From JASLDZ01 sp964244065 (GTDB lineage Bacteria; Pseudomonadota; Alphaproteobacteria; Caulobacterales; Caulobacteraceae): a DNA stretch of 64,000 nt. Under the pieces are notes generated by a model. It worked only from the letters and a program-made list of their open reading frames with translations, had not been told where the DNA came from and made no database searches. The DNA is taken from contig CAXTHH010000009.1 in the NCBI GenBank assembly GCA_964244065.1, forward strand, positions 1 to 64,000. The letters are read 5' to 3'. Positions 17,808 to 25,433 of this stretch are shown here, piece after piece. Both the position numbers and the translations under genes were made by a program. The first letter of the stretch is position 1; each line of letters begins with the position of its first letter.

Positions 17808-17963
17808 CGTCTCCCCCACGCTGCGCATGGGGGAGTACCGGCGGAGCCGGGGAGGGGGCCGGCCGGCGCAGCCGGACGGAACACCGCGTCGATGTGGCCT
17901 CCGCGCTCTCGCGCGGCCCCTCCGTCCGCTTCGCGGCCACCTCCCCAGCGCCGCTGGGGAGGA
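17808..17963. repeat. Palindromic intergenic repeat element, copy 2 (diverged)
   Basis: The left arm CTCCCCCACGCTGCGCATGG and the right arm CTCCCCAGCGCCGCTGGGGAG bracket an inner block with GGCCCCTCCGTCCGCTTCGC, identical to the inner block of the copies at 9407 and 31125. Each arm folds on itself. It lies between the TonB receptor terminator and the convergent GNAT gene. Confidence 0.7.
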
Positions 17964-17976
17964 TGAGCTCGATACC

Positions 17977-18549
17977 TCAGCCCCGGATGCGCCCGAACAG
18001 CAGGTGGTCGCGCCAGGCGCCGTTGATCTTCAGGTAGGCGCGGGCCAAGCCCTCCGGCTCGAACTGCGCCTTCTCCAGCAGGCCGCGGCTGGCGTGGTTC
18101 TCGGGCACGCAGGCGGCCTCCAGGCGGTTCAGGCCCAGGCGGCCGAAGGCGAAGCGGCACACCGCGCGCACGCCCGCCAGGGTGTGGCCGCGCCGGGCGT
18201 GGGCCGCGCCCGCCCAGTAGCCGATGGCGGCGCTCTGGCTGACGCCGCGCTTCACGTCGCGCAGGTTCACGCCGCCCACCAGCGCGCCGTCCTCGCTGCG
18301 GAAGATGAAGAAGGGGTGGCCCTGGCCGCTGTCGTGGTCGCGGGCGTAGATCGACAGGCGGCGGCGGAAGGCGGCGCGCGTCAGGTCGTCCGCCGGCCAG
18401 GTGGGCTCCCACGGCTGCAGGAAGCCGCGGCTCTCGCGGCGCAGGTCGGCCCAGGCGGGATAGTCGGCCATCCGGGGGGGGCGCAGGCGCACGCCCTCCT
18501 CCTCCAGCACGAGCCCGGGCTCGGGGGCGATCCAGTCGAGAACGGCCAT
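17977..18549 (-). CDS. GNAT acetyltransferase, RimJ/RimL-like
   Basis: 190 residues. The sequence VRLRPPRMADYPAWADLRRE, YWAGAAHARRGHTLAGVRAV and LGLNRLEAACVPENHASRGL follows the GNAT fold of RimJ/RimL enzymes, which acetylate N-termini of ribosomal proteins from acetyl-CoA. The R-R-G-H-T segment is the pyrophosphate-binding A motif. Ribosomal protein S5 or another N-terminus is the probable substrate, by family only. It lies 13 nt downstream of rnhA on the same strand and may belong to the thrB-rnhA transcript. Confidence 0.88.
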   Translation of the reverse strand: MAVLDWIAPEPGLVLEEEGVRLRPPRMADYPAWADLRRESRGFLQPWEPTWPADDLTRAAFRRRLSIYARDHDSGQGHPFFIFRSEDGALVGGVNLRDVKRGVSQSAAIGYWAGAAHARRGHTLAGVRAVCRFAFGRLGLNRLEAACVPENHASRGLLEKAQFEPEGLARAYLKINGAWRDHLLFGRIRG

Positions 18550-18562
18550 GGCGGGGCGCAGC

Positions 18563-19045
18563 CTAACCCGCGAGGGCCGCCTTCGTCTTCCCCGTCCCGT
18601 GTCCCGGGGGGCGCGCCTCGTCGCAGCCGCGGCGGGCCAGGGCGTCGGCGCGCTCGTTCAGGGGGTGGCCGGCGTGGCCCTTCACCCAGCGCCAGGTCAC
18701 CTCGTGGCGCGCCCGGGCGGCGTCCAGCGCGCGCCACAGGTCGTCGTTCTTGACCGGCTTCCTGTCCGCGGTGAGCCATCCGCGCGCCTTCCAGCCGGGG
18801 ATCCACTCGGTGATGCCCTGGCGCACGTACTGGCTGTCGGTGTGCAGCTCCACCGTGCAGGGTCGGGTGAGGGCGCCCAGCGCCTGGATGGCGGCGGTCA
18901 GCTCCATGCGGTTGTTGGTGGTGTGCGCCTCGCCGCCCCACAGGTCGCGCTCGTGCCTGCCGAACAGCAGCACCGCGCCCCAGCCGCCGGGGCCCGGGTT
19001 CCCGCTGCAGGCGCCGTCCGTGTAGATGGTGACGCCGGGGGTCAT
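18563..19045 (-). CDS. rnhA: Ribonuclease HI
   Basis: 160 residues. The enzyme degrades RNA in RNA-DNA hybrids. All catalytic carboxylates are visible in order: IYTDGACSGNPGPGGWGAVL (Asp), TNNRMELTAAIQAL (Glu), VELHTDSQYVRQGI (Asp) and NERADALARRG (Asp). KGHAGHPLNE carries the conserved His. ATG 19045 overlaps the thrB stop in ATGA; thrB-rnhA coupling is widespread in alphaproteobacteria. Confidence 0.97.
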   Translation of the reverse strand: MTPGVTIYTDGACSGNPGPGGWGAVLLFGRHERDLWGGEAHTTNNRMELTAAIQALGALTRPCTVELHTDSQYVRQGITEWIPGWKARGWLTADRKPVKNDDLWRALDAARARHEVTWRWVKGHAGHPLNERADALARRGCDEARPPGHGTGKTKAALAG

Positions 19046-20007
19046 GCGGTCTCCAGGAAGGCGAGGCGGCCGGCGGCGGCGCGGTGGAAGGCGAGCTTGT
19101 CGGCGTACTCCAGCGGGTCCTTGCGCACCACCAGGGCGCCGGGGCGCTCGGCCTCCCAGTCCGCCAGCCGGGTCAGGAAGAAGCGCATGGCCGCCCCGCG
19201 GGCCAGCACGGGCAGGGCCGCCCGCTCGGCGGGGGAGAGCGGGCGGGCGGCCACGTAGCCGTCCACCAGCGCCCGGGCGCGCTCCGGATCCGGCGCGCCG
19301 TCCGGCCGTGCGGCCCAGGCGCCCAGCATCACGGTCAGGTCGTAGGCCAGGACGTCGGTGCACGCGAAGTAGAAGTCGATGGCGCCCGCGAACGCCTCGC
19401 CGTCGAAGAACACGTTGTCCGGGAAGAGGTCGGCGTGGATCACGCCCGTCGGCAGCTCGCGCGGCCAGTCGCGGTCCAGCGCCTCCAGGTCGGCGTCGAT
19501 CAGGGCGGCGAGGCCGGGCCGCAACCGCTCGGCCACCGCGCGGTGCGGCGTCCACAGCGGTCGCCAGGCGGCGAGCCCCAGCGCGTTCGGCCGCTCGCCC
19601 GGGAAGCCCGCCGTGGCCAGGTGCAGCCGCGCGCAGCCCTCGCCGGCGGCCCGGCACTGGGCGAGGGTGGGCGCGGCGGCGGCCAGCCCTGGGAGCCAGC
19701 TCACCACCGCGGCGGGCCGCCCGTTCAGCCGCCCCAGCATCGCGCCCTCCCGGTCGGCCTGCGGCAGCGGACAGGGGAAGCCCCGGTCGGCCACCCACCG
19801 CATCAGCTCGAGGAAGAAGGGCAGGTCGCCCTCGTCCACGCGCCGCTCGTAGAGGGTCAGGATGAAGCGGCCCCGGTCGGTCTCCAGCAGGAAGTTGCTG
19901 TTCTCGATCCCTTCGGCGATGCCCTTCAGCGCGCGCGGCCGGCCGAGGCCGTAGCCCGCCAGGAAGGCGGCGAGCTCGGCGTCGCTCACGGCGGTGTAGA
20001 CGGCCAT
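19042..20007 (-). CDS. thrB: Homoserine kinase, APH-fold type (ThrB)
   Basis: 321 residues. It phosphorylates homoserine on the way to threonine. This is the aminoglycoside-phosphotransferase-like ThrB of alpha- and some gammaproteobacteria, not the GHMP-fold enzyme. Motifs: GIAEGIENSNFLLETDRGRF near residue 30, GVIHADLFPDNVFFDGE (catalytic loop) near 187-203 and AGAIDFYFACTDVLAYDL (metal-binding Asp). Length matches the family. It is the first gene of the thrB-rnhA(-rimJ) operon. Confidence 0.95.
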   Translation of the reverse strand: MAVYTAVSDAELAAFLAGYGLGRPRALKGIAEGIENSNFLLETDRGRFILTLYERRVDEGDLPFFLELMRWVADRGFPCPLPQADREGAMLGRLNGRPAAVVSWLPGLAAAAPTLAQCRAAGEGCARLHLATAGFPGERPNALGLAAWRPLWTPHRAVAERLRPGLAALIDADLEALDRDWPRELPTGVIHADLFPDNVFFDGEAFAGAIDFYFACTDVLAYDLTVMLGAWAARPDGAPDPERARALVDGYVAARPLSPAERAALPVLARGAAMRFFLTRLADWEAERPGALVVRKDPLEYADKLAFHRAAAGRLAFLETA

Positions 20008-20081
20008 GCCCCGTCCTGCGATCGCCCGAGCGGGCGGTCAAGCCGGGCGCGATGTGGTAGGGTGGCTTCACGAACGCGCCC

Positions 20082-20180
20082 GTGAAGACGGCCGTCCAGG
20101 CCCGGGTGTCGACGACGTCGGACGGGGTGACCCTCGTGCTGTCACCCGAGGCCGCGGCGCTTCTCGGCCTGGAGGACTGA
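20082..20180 (+). CDS. Possible AbrB-like micro-ORF or gene remnant
   Basis: GTG-initiated 32-codon frame. The segment ARVSTTSDGVTLVLSPEAAA, followed by LLGLED, resembles the first half of an AbrB/SpoVT swapped-hairpin DNA-binding domain (V-x-x-x-G-x-x-V-V-L-P-x-x-x-x-x-L-G-L-x-x-G-D). It stops just where the family's G-D should come. It may be a truncated antitoxin gene, a short DNA-binding peptide, or chance. No clear ribosome-binding site is seen. Confidence 0.25.
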   Translation: MKTAVQARVSTTSDGVTLVLSPEAAALLGLED

Positions 20181-20282
20181 CGCTCGCTGGTTGCCGCTCC
20201 GTTTGCCCGTGCGGCGTGCGCGGCCTATCTTGCGCCCGAGTTCGCGCGCCTGCTGGCGCGCTCCGCTTTCCGGGACCTCGCC

Positions 20283-20975
20283 ATGCGCCGCCCCCTCCTT
20301 GTCGCCTTCGGCGTCGGCCTCCTGGCCGCCTCGTCCGTCGCCCCCGCCCTCGCCCAGTCGCGCAAGGAGCAGGAGGACGACGCCCGCCGCTCCGCGCAGG
20401 AGGCCGCCGAGCGCAAGAAGAAGCAGAAGGAGAAGGACTGGAAGCTCTCCATCCAGCCGCTTCCCACCGTGAAGAACGCGGGGCCGTGCCCGTACGTGAA
20501 GGTGCTCTACGACGCGAGCCGCTATGTGGAGCTGAAGGATGCGCGCGAGGCCTCCTCCGCGGTGGGCTGGACGGGCGAGATCGAGAACGTCAACTCCGAC
20601 TGCCGCTACAAGGCCGACGAGCCGATCTCGGTGAAGATGCGCGTGAACTTCGCGCTCGGCCGCGGGCCGCAGGCTGCCGGCGAGCAGCACACCTACAAGT
20701 ACTGGGTGGCGGTGACGGCGCGCAACTCCACCGTGCTCGCCAAGGAGTGGTTCGACCTGCCCGTGCGGTTCGAGCCGGGGCAGGATCGGGCGGCGGTGTC
20801 TGAGGCGATCGACACCATCACCATCCCGCGCGCCACGCGCACCACGCTGGGCTCGAACTTCGAGGTGCTGGTGGGGTTCGAGATCACGCCGCAGATGGCG
20901 GAGTTCAACCGCGACGGGAAGCGTTTCCGCGTGAACTCGGGCGGGCAGGTCGACACCGCCTCCGCCAAGCCCTGA
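20283..20975 (+). CDS. Exported hypothetical protein
   Basis: 230 residues. The signal peptide MRRPLLVAFGVGLLAASSVA ends at ALAQ. A highly charged helix (SRKEQEDDARRSAQEAAERK) is followed by a beta-sandwich-like domain (GPCPYVKVLYDASRYVELKD, GWTGEIENVNSDCRYKADEP, TITIPRATRTTLGSNFEVLV). Two conserved cysteines (GPCPYV and SDCRY) may pair. It resembles a conserved Caulobacterales periplasmic protein of unknown role. It lies 13 nt before argS and may be cotranscribed. Confidence 0.75.
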   Translation: MRRPLLVAFGVGLLAASSVAPALAQSRKEQEDDARRSAQEAAERKKKQKEKDWKLSIQPLPTVKNAGPCPYVKVLYDASRYVELKDAREASSAVGWTGEIENVNSDCRYKADEPISVKMRVNFALGRGPQAAGEQHTYKYWVAVTARNSTVLAKEWFDLPVRFEPGQDRAAVSEAIDTITIPRATRTTLGSNFEVLVGFEITPQMAEFNRDGKRFRVNSGGQVDTASAKP

Positions 20976-20988
20976 GCCTTCTCAGCCG

Positions 20989-22746
20989 ATGACCGACCTC
21001 ACGGGCCGCCTGGGCGAGGCGGCCGCCGCGGCCTTCGCCGCCGAGGGGCTCGCGCCCGAGCTCGGTCGCGTGGGCCCGTCCGACCGGCCGGACCTGGCCG
21101 ACTTCCAGTGCAACGGCGCGCTCGCGGCGGCCAAGGCCGCGCGCGCCAACCCGCGGGAGATCGCCGGTCGCGTGGCCGCGCGCCTCGCCGCCGACCCGCT
21201 GTTCGCCTCGGTCGAGGTCGCGGGGCCGGGTTTCGTGAACCTGAGGGTGTCCGACGACGCCCTGACTGCCCGCGCCGCCGACGTCGCCGCCGACCCGGCC
21301 GCCGGGCTGGAGCGTGTGGCCGCGCCGCGGCGCGTGCTGGTGGACTACGCCGGGCCGAACGTGGCCAAGCCCATGCACGTGGGCCACCTGCGCTCCTCCA
21401 TCATCGGCGAGAGCCTGAAGCGGCTGTTCCGCGCCCGGGGCGACGAGGTGCTGGGCGACGCGCACTTCGGCGACTGGGGCTTCCAGATGGGCCTGCTGAT
21501 CGTGGCGGTGGGCGACGAACGGCCCGACCTGCCGCATCTGACGGAAGGCGACGGGCCCTTCCCGACCAGCGGCGTCACCCTGGAGGACCTGGAGCGCCTC
21601 TACCCGGTCGCCGCCGCCCGGGCGAAGGCGGAGCCCGAGTACCGGGACCGCGCGCGCCGGGCCACCGCGGAGCTGCAGTCCGGTCGCGCCGGCTACCGCG
21701 CCCTGTGGAGCGACTTCGTGCGCGTCAGCCGCACGGCGCTGGAGCGCGAGTTCCACGCGCTCTCCGTCGACTTCGACCTCTGGAAGGGCGAGAGCGACGC
21801 CGATCCGCTGATTCCCGCCATGGTGGACGAGCTCGCCGCCAAGGGCCTGCTGGAGGACGACGCCGGCGCCCGCATCGTCCGCGTGGCGCGCGAAGGCGAC
21901 AAGCGCGAGCTGCCGCCCCTGCTGGTCGTCTCGTCCGAGGGGTCGGCCATGTACGGCACCACAGACCTGGCGACGATCGTGGACCGGAGGAACAGCTTCG
22001 ACCCCGACCTGATGCTCTACGTGGTCGACCAGCGTCAGGCCGACCACTTCGCGCAGGTCTTCCGCGCGGCCGAGCTGGCGGGCTACGCCCAACCCGGCGA
22101 GCTGGAGCACATCGGCTTCGGCACCATGAACGGGCCGGACGGGAAACCCTTCAAGACGCGCGAGGGCGGCGTCCTCAAGCTCCACGACCTGATCGCCATG
22201 GCCACCGACAAGGCGCGCGAGCGCCTGCGCGAGGCCGGCCTGGGCGCCGAGCTTACGTCCGAAGCGTTCGAGCGAACGGCCCATCTGGTGGCCGTAGCGG
22301 CGCTGAAGTTCGCCGACCTGCAGAACTTCCGCGGCACCAGCTACGTGTTCGACCTCGACCGCTTCACCAGCTTCGAGGGCAAGACCGGGCCGTACCTGCT
22401 CTACCAGGCGGTGCGCATCAAATCGCTGCTGCGCAAGGCGGAAGGCGAGGGCGCCGCGCCCGGGCCCATCGCGGTGGAGGCGCTCGCCGAGCGCGACCTA
22501 GCGCTCTCGCTCGACGCCTACGCCCAGGCAGGCCGCGAGGCCTACGACCGGCGCGCGCCCAACGCCTTGGCCGAGCACGCCTATCGACTGGCGCAGAGCT
22601 TCTCCCGGTTCTACGCCGCCTGCCCGGTGCTGGCGGCCGACACGGCGGCGCGGCGCGGCTCGCGCCTGGCGCTCGCCGGCGCCACGCTGCGGCAGCTGGA
22701 GGCGGCCCTCGGACTCCTCGGCATCGAGACGCCTGAGCGAATGTGA
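20989..22746 (+). CDS. argS: Arginyl-tRNA synthetase
   Basis: 585 residues, class Ia synthetase. The HIGH signature appears as KPMHVGHLRSSIIGESLKR near residue 124. The KMSKS loop is replaced by GKPFKTREGGVLKL, as in many ArgRS enzymes. An N-terminal Add-1 domain (LPEL-like start) and a C-terminal anticodon-binding helical domain ending in AALGLLGIETPERM are present. The stop overlaps the possible GTG start of the DUF4174 gene, and a 9-bp hairpin follows directly. Confidence 0.97.
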   Translation: MTDLTGRLGEAAAAAFAAEGLAPELGRVGPSDRPDLADFQCNGALAAAKAARANPREIAGRVAARLAADPLFASVEVAGPGFVNLRVSDDALTARAADVAADPAAGLERVAAPRRVLVDYAGPNVAKPMHVGHLRSSIIGESLKRLFRARGDEVLGDAHFGDWGFQMGLLIVAVGDERPDLPHLTEGDGPFPTSGVTLEDLERLYPVAAARAKAEPEYRDRARRATAELQSGRAGYRALWSDFVRVSRTALEREFHALSVDFDLWKGESDADPLIPAMVDELAAKGLLEDDAGARIVRVAREGDKRELPPLLVVSSEGSAMYGTTDLATIVDRRNSFDPDLMLYVVDQRQADHFAQVFRAAELAGYAQPGELEHIGFGTMNGPDGKPFKTREGGVLKLHDLIAMATDKARERLREAGLGAELTSEAFERTAHLVAVAALKFADLQNFRGTSYVFDLDRFTSFEGKTGPYLLYQAVRIKSLLRKAEGEGAAPGPIAVEALAERDLALSLDAYAQAGREAYDRRAPNALAEHAYRLAQSFSRFYAACPVLAADTAARRGSRLALAGATLRQLEAALGLLGIETPERM

Positions 22747-23195
22747 TCGGCGAGGAACCCGGGCGCGCGGCCCCGGGTTCGTCGATCATGCCGGTCGCCG
22801 TGCACATGTCCGTCGCCGTCCAGGCCACGCCGACCCTGTCGCAGCTGACGCTGGGCGCGCTCCAGAACCATCGCCGCGTGCTTGTCGCCTTCGCGCTGAC
22901 GGCCGACGATCCGCGCCTGCTGACTCAGCGCCGGGCGGCTGCCGAGCTGACGGGGGAAGCCGACGACCGCGACATCACCTTCGTCGTCGTGGCGGGCTCC
23001 GCCGTGCGCGGGCTGGCGGACTCCGCCAGCGCGCTCCGGTCGCGGCTGCGGGTGCGGCCCGAGGAGTTCCGGGTGGTTCTGGTGGGCAAGGACGGGCACG
23101 CGGCGCTCTCCGAGTCGGAGCCCGTGGCGGCGGATGCCCTCCGCCGGCGCATAGACGGCATGCCCATGCGCCGGCAGGAGATGCGTTGGCGCTGA
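22743..23195 (+). CDS. DUF4174 domain protein
   Basis: 150 residues if GTG 22743 (GTGA overlap with argS) is used; ATG 22788 gives 135. The core HRRVLVAFALTADDPRLLTQ, DRDITFVVVAG, EEFRVVLVGKDGHAALSESE and IDGMPMRRQEMR is the DUF4174 signature, a thioredoxin-like fold without an active-site cysteine. Function unknown. A perfect GC-rich hairpin (22755-22780) would sit within the first codons of the longer version and just before the shorter one. Confidence 0.82.
   Translation: MIGEEPGRAAPGSSIMPVAVHMSVAVQATPTLSQLTLGALQNHRRVLVAFALTADDPRLLTQRRAAAELTGEADDRDITFVVVAGSAVRGLADSASALRSRLRVRPEEFRVVLVGKDGHAALSESEPVAADALRRRIDGMPMRRQEMRWR
22755..22780. terminator. Perfect 9-bp hairpin after argS (terminator or attenuator)
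   Basis: GAACCCGGG-CGCGCGGC-CCCGGGTTC, an exact inverted repeat 8 nt past the argS stop, with no U-run. It could end argS transcripts inefficiently or shield the DUF4174 start. Confidence 0.4.
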
Positions 23196-23239
23196 CCGCG
23201 CCTCTGGCGGCGCGCTCGGGCTGCAGTTAGGATCAAGAC

Positions 23240-23767
23240 ATGCCATCCTGGCTTCTCAACGTGATCGTCGTCGTGGCCGCCTTCCTGTTCATGGAGGGCT
23301 TCGCCTGGGCGGTTCACCGCTATGTCATGCACTCCAGCTGGGGCTGGGGCTGGCATCAGAGCCACCACACCCCGCACGACCGCGTGCTGGAGAAGAACGA
23401 CTGGTTCGCCGTGGTGTTCGCGGCTCCGCCGATCCTCCTGTTCCTGCTGGGCTCGCGTCCGGAGTGGCGGGTGCTGTGGTGGGCAGGGTTGGGCGTGACG
23501 CTCTACGGCGTCATGTACGCCGTGGTGCACGACGGGCTGGTGCACCAGCGCTGGCCGTTCCGCGTGAAGCCGCGCACGGGCTACGCCAAGCGCCTCGTCC
23601 AGGCGCACCGGCTGCACCACGCCACGCACGGCCGCGACGGCGCGGTCAGTTTCGGATTCCTCTACGCGCCGGACGTGCGCAAGTTGAAGGCCAGGTTGCG
23701 CGGCCGGGGCCAGGAGGCTGCGATCGCGGGGGCGTCGGCTCCCGAAGCCCGAAGCTCGCCCTCGTGA
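23240..23767 (+). CDS. crtZ: Beta-carotene 3-hydroxylase CrtZ
   Basis: 175 residues. A membrane di-iron hydroxylase of the fatty-acid hydroxylase superfamily that adds 3-OH groups to beta-ionone rings, giving zeaxanthin (or astaxanthin from canthaxanthin). The histidine clusters are all present: AVHRYVMHSS (HxxxxH), WHQSHHTPHD (HxxHH), VVHDGLVHQ and AHRLHHATHGRDG. Four hydrophobic segments fit an integral membrane protein. It directly precedes crtW with a 4-nt overlap. No other carotenoid gene is in the window. Confidence 0.95.
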   Translation: MPSWLLNVIVVVAAFLFMEGFAWAVHRYVMHSSWGWGWHQSHHTPHDRVLEKNDWFAVVFAAPPILLFLLGSRPEWRVLWWAGLGVTLYGVMYAVVHDGLVHQRWPFRVKPRTGYAKRLVQAHRLHHATHGRDGAVSFGFLYAPDVRKLKARLRGRGQEAAIAGASAPEARSSPS

Positions 23768-24510
23768 CCCGCATTCGCCAGACGGCCATAGGCCTGGGCC
23801 TCGCCGCCGCCATCGTCGGAACCTGGCTCGCCCTGCACGTGGGCGCGGTCTTCCTGTTCCCGCTGTCGCGCGCGGCGGAGAACCCGGCCTGGGCGGCCCT
23901 GGCCCTGGCCGTGGTGCTGGTGCAGAGCTGGCTGGGCGCCGGCATGTTCATCGTGGCGCACGACGCCATGCACGGCAGCCTGGCTCCCGGCCGCCCGCGG
24001 CTGAACACCGCCATCGGCCAGCTGGCGCTTGGGCTCTATGCGGGGTTCCCGTACCGGAAGCTGCTGGTGAAGCACCACCTGCACCATCGCCATTCGGGGG
24101 CGGAGGGCGATCCCGACTTCCACGTTGGTGCGCCCCGCTCGTTCTGGCGCTGGTATGTGAAGTTCTTCCGCGAGTACTGGGGCTGGCCGCAGCAGGGCGC
24201 CATCACCGGCGTGCTGCTGCTGTACCTGCTGCTGGGTGCGAGCCCGCTGAACACGGCCATCTTCTGGGGCTTACCGGCGATCGGCTCGTCACTGCAGCTG
24301 TTCACCTTCGGCACCTGGCTGCCGCACCGGCACGAGGGCCGGGGTGAGGGCGAGTTCGCCGACGGCCACAACGCCCGCACGCTCGAATATCCCTGGCTGC
24401 TGTCCCTGGTGACCTGTTTCCACTTCGGCCTGCACCTCGAGCACCACACCTCGCCCAGCACCCCCTGGTGGCGTTTGCCGGCCTATCGACGCGGGTTCAT
24501 CGCCCGTTAA
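23764..24510 (+). CDS. crtW: Beta-carotene ketolase CrtW
   Basis: 248 residues from GTG 23764 (GTGA overlap with crtZ). It introduces 4-keto groups into beta-carotene or zeaxanthin, leading to canthaxanthin or astaxanthin. The desaturase-type His boxes appear in order: FIVAHDAMHGSLAPG, KLLVKHHLHHRHSG and HFGLHLEHHTSPSTPWW. RPRLNTAIGQL and GTWLPHRHEG are typical CrtW features. With crtZ this pair would let the cell make ketocarotenoids such as astaxanthin, given beta-carotene made elsewhere. Confidence 0.95.
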   Translation: MTRIRQTAIGLGLAAAIVGTWLALHVGAVFLFPLSRAAENPAWAALALAVVLVQSWLGAGMFIVAHDAMHGSLAPGRPRLNTAIGQLALGLYAGFPYRKLLVKHHLHHRHSGAEGDPDFHVGAPRSFWRWYVKFFREYWGWPQQGAITGVLLLYLLLGASPLNTAIFWGLPAIGSSLQLFTFGTWLPHRHEGRGEGEFADGHNARTLEYPWLLSLVTCFHFGLHLEHHTSPSTPWWRLPAYRRGFIAR

Positions 24511-24555
24511 CCACAGCGGCGCCAAGCGTCAGGGCGGGGCAGAGGGACTTGCGCC

Positions 24556-25329
24556 ATGACCGACCACCGCCCGCCACGCCGCGCCGTTCTCGCCGGCGCC
24601 CTGCTGACCGCCTCCGGCCTGCCCGCGCTGGCCCAGACCTCGCGCGGGCAACCCCGCACCACCTACGGCGACGGCTCCACGCCCGCGCCCGTCTACGCGC
24701 CGCCCCCGGCGCCCCGCTCCTCGCCCGCCTACCCCGCTGCGCAGCCCGAGCCCGAGCCGCCCCGGCCCGAGCGGGACGGCCGCTACGAGACGCAGGGCCC
24801 GCCCACGCCGGCCTATGAGCCCAACTACCCCGCCCAGCGCCGGGCCGAGACCTACAGCCGCAACGAGATCGTGCGCGGCGCCAGCGACGTGCTGGGCGTG
24901 ACCGCCGAGGCCGCCGGCGCCGCGGTGGAGCGCGTCTTCTCCGACAACGGCCGCCCCACCGCCTACATCGCGGGCGAGGAGGGGGCGGGCGCCTTCGTGG
25001 CCGGCGTCCGCTACGGCAAGGGCCTGCTCTACATGAAGGGCCGCGCCCCCCAGACCGTCTACTGGCAGGGCCCGTCGGTGGGGTGGGACTTCGGCGGCAA
25101 CGGCTCCCGCGCCTTCACCCTGGTCTACAACCTGCACTACGGCGATATGATCTATCGCCGCTTTCCCGGGGTGGAGGGCTCGGCCTACGCCCTCGGCGGC
25201 CTGGGCGTGAACTACCAGCGGGCCGACGAGATCACCCTGGCGCCCATCCGCGCCGGCCTCGGCCTGCGGCTCGGGGCGAACGTCGGCTATCTGTCTTACA
25301 GCCGCCAGCGGCGCTGGTTCCCGTTCTGA
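24556..25329 (+). CDS. eipA: DUF1134 periplasmic envelope protein (EipA family)
   Basis: 257 residues. A twin-arginine-like signal (PRRAVLAGALLTASGLPALA) is followed by a Pro-rich linker of about 70 residues. The conserved DUF1134 domain then begins near YSRNEIVRGASDVLGVTAEA. Motifs: GEEGAGAFVAGVRYGKGLLY, YWQGPSVGWDFGGNGSRAFT and YGDMIYRRFPGVEGSAY. Brucella EipA (DUF1134) supports cell-envelope integrity; the precise role is unknown. The long Pro linker is unusual. It lies 45 nt after crtW and may share its transcript. Confidence 0.88.
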   Translation: MTDHRPPRRAVLAGALLTASGLPALAQTSRGQPRTTYGDGSTPAPVYAPPPAPRSSPAYPAAQPEPEPPRPERDGRYETQGPPTPAYEPNYPAQRRAETYSRNEIVRGASDVLGVTAEAAGAAVERVFSDNGRPTAYIAGEEGAGAFVAGVRYGKGLLYMKGRAPQTVYWQGPSVGWDFGGNGSRAFTLVYNLHYGDMIYRRFPGVEGSAYALGGLGVNYQRADEITLAPIRAGLGLRLGANVGYLSYSRQRRWFPF

Positions 25330-25337
25330 CGCCCTGT

Positions 25338-25432
25338 TCGTCCCCGCGAAGGCGGGGTTCCCCGGCCCCTTGAGCGCCGTGTCGCGGTTGCGCATCTCCG
25401 TCGGGACATCCACGCCTTCGCAGGGATGAGCG
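25338..25432. repeat. Intergenic inverted repeat (REP-like)
   Basis: TCGTCCCCGCGAAGGCGGGG on the left and CCACGCCTTCGCAGGGATGA on the right form imperfect inverted copies. Each also carries its own GCGAAGGC or GCCTTCGC core. This resembles the short 'CCCCGCGAAGGCGGGG' repeats scattered through many alphaproteobacterial genomes. It fills the gap between eipA and the GT4 gene. Confidence 0.6.
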
Positions 25433-25433
25433 G

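Noticed and set aside
15253..17940. An ~890-codon open frame antisense to the TonB receptor
   Set aside because: Same cause: high GC with skewed third positions. No motif, no ribosome-binding site, and it crosses a terminator and a repeat.
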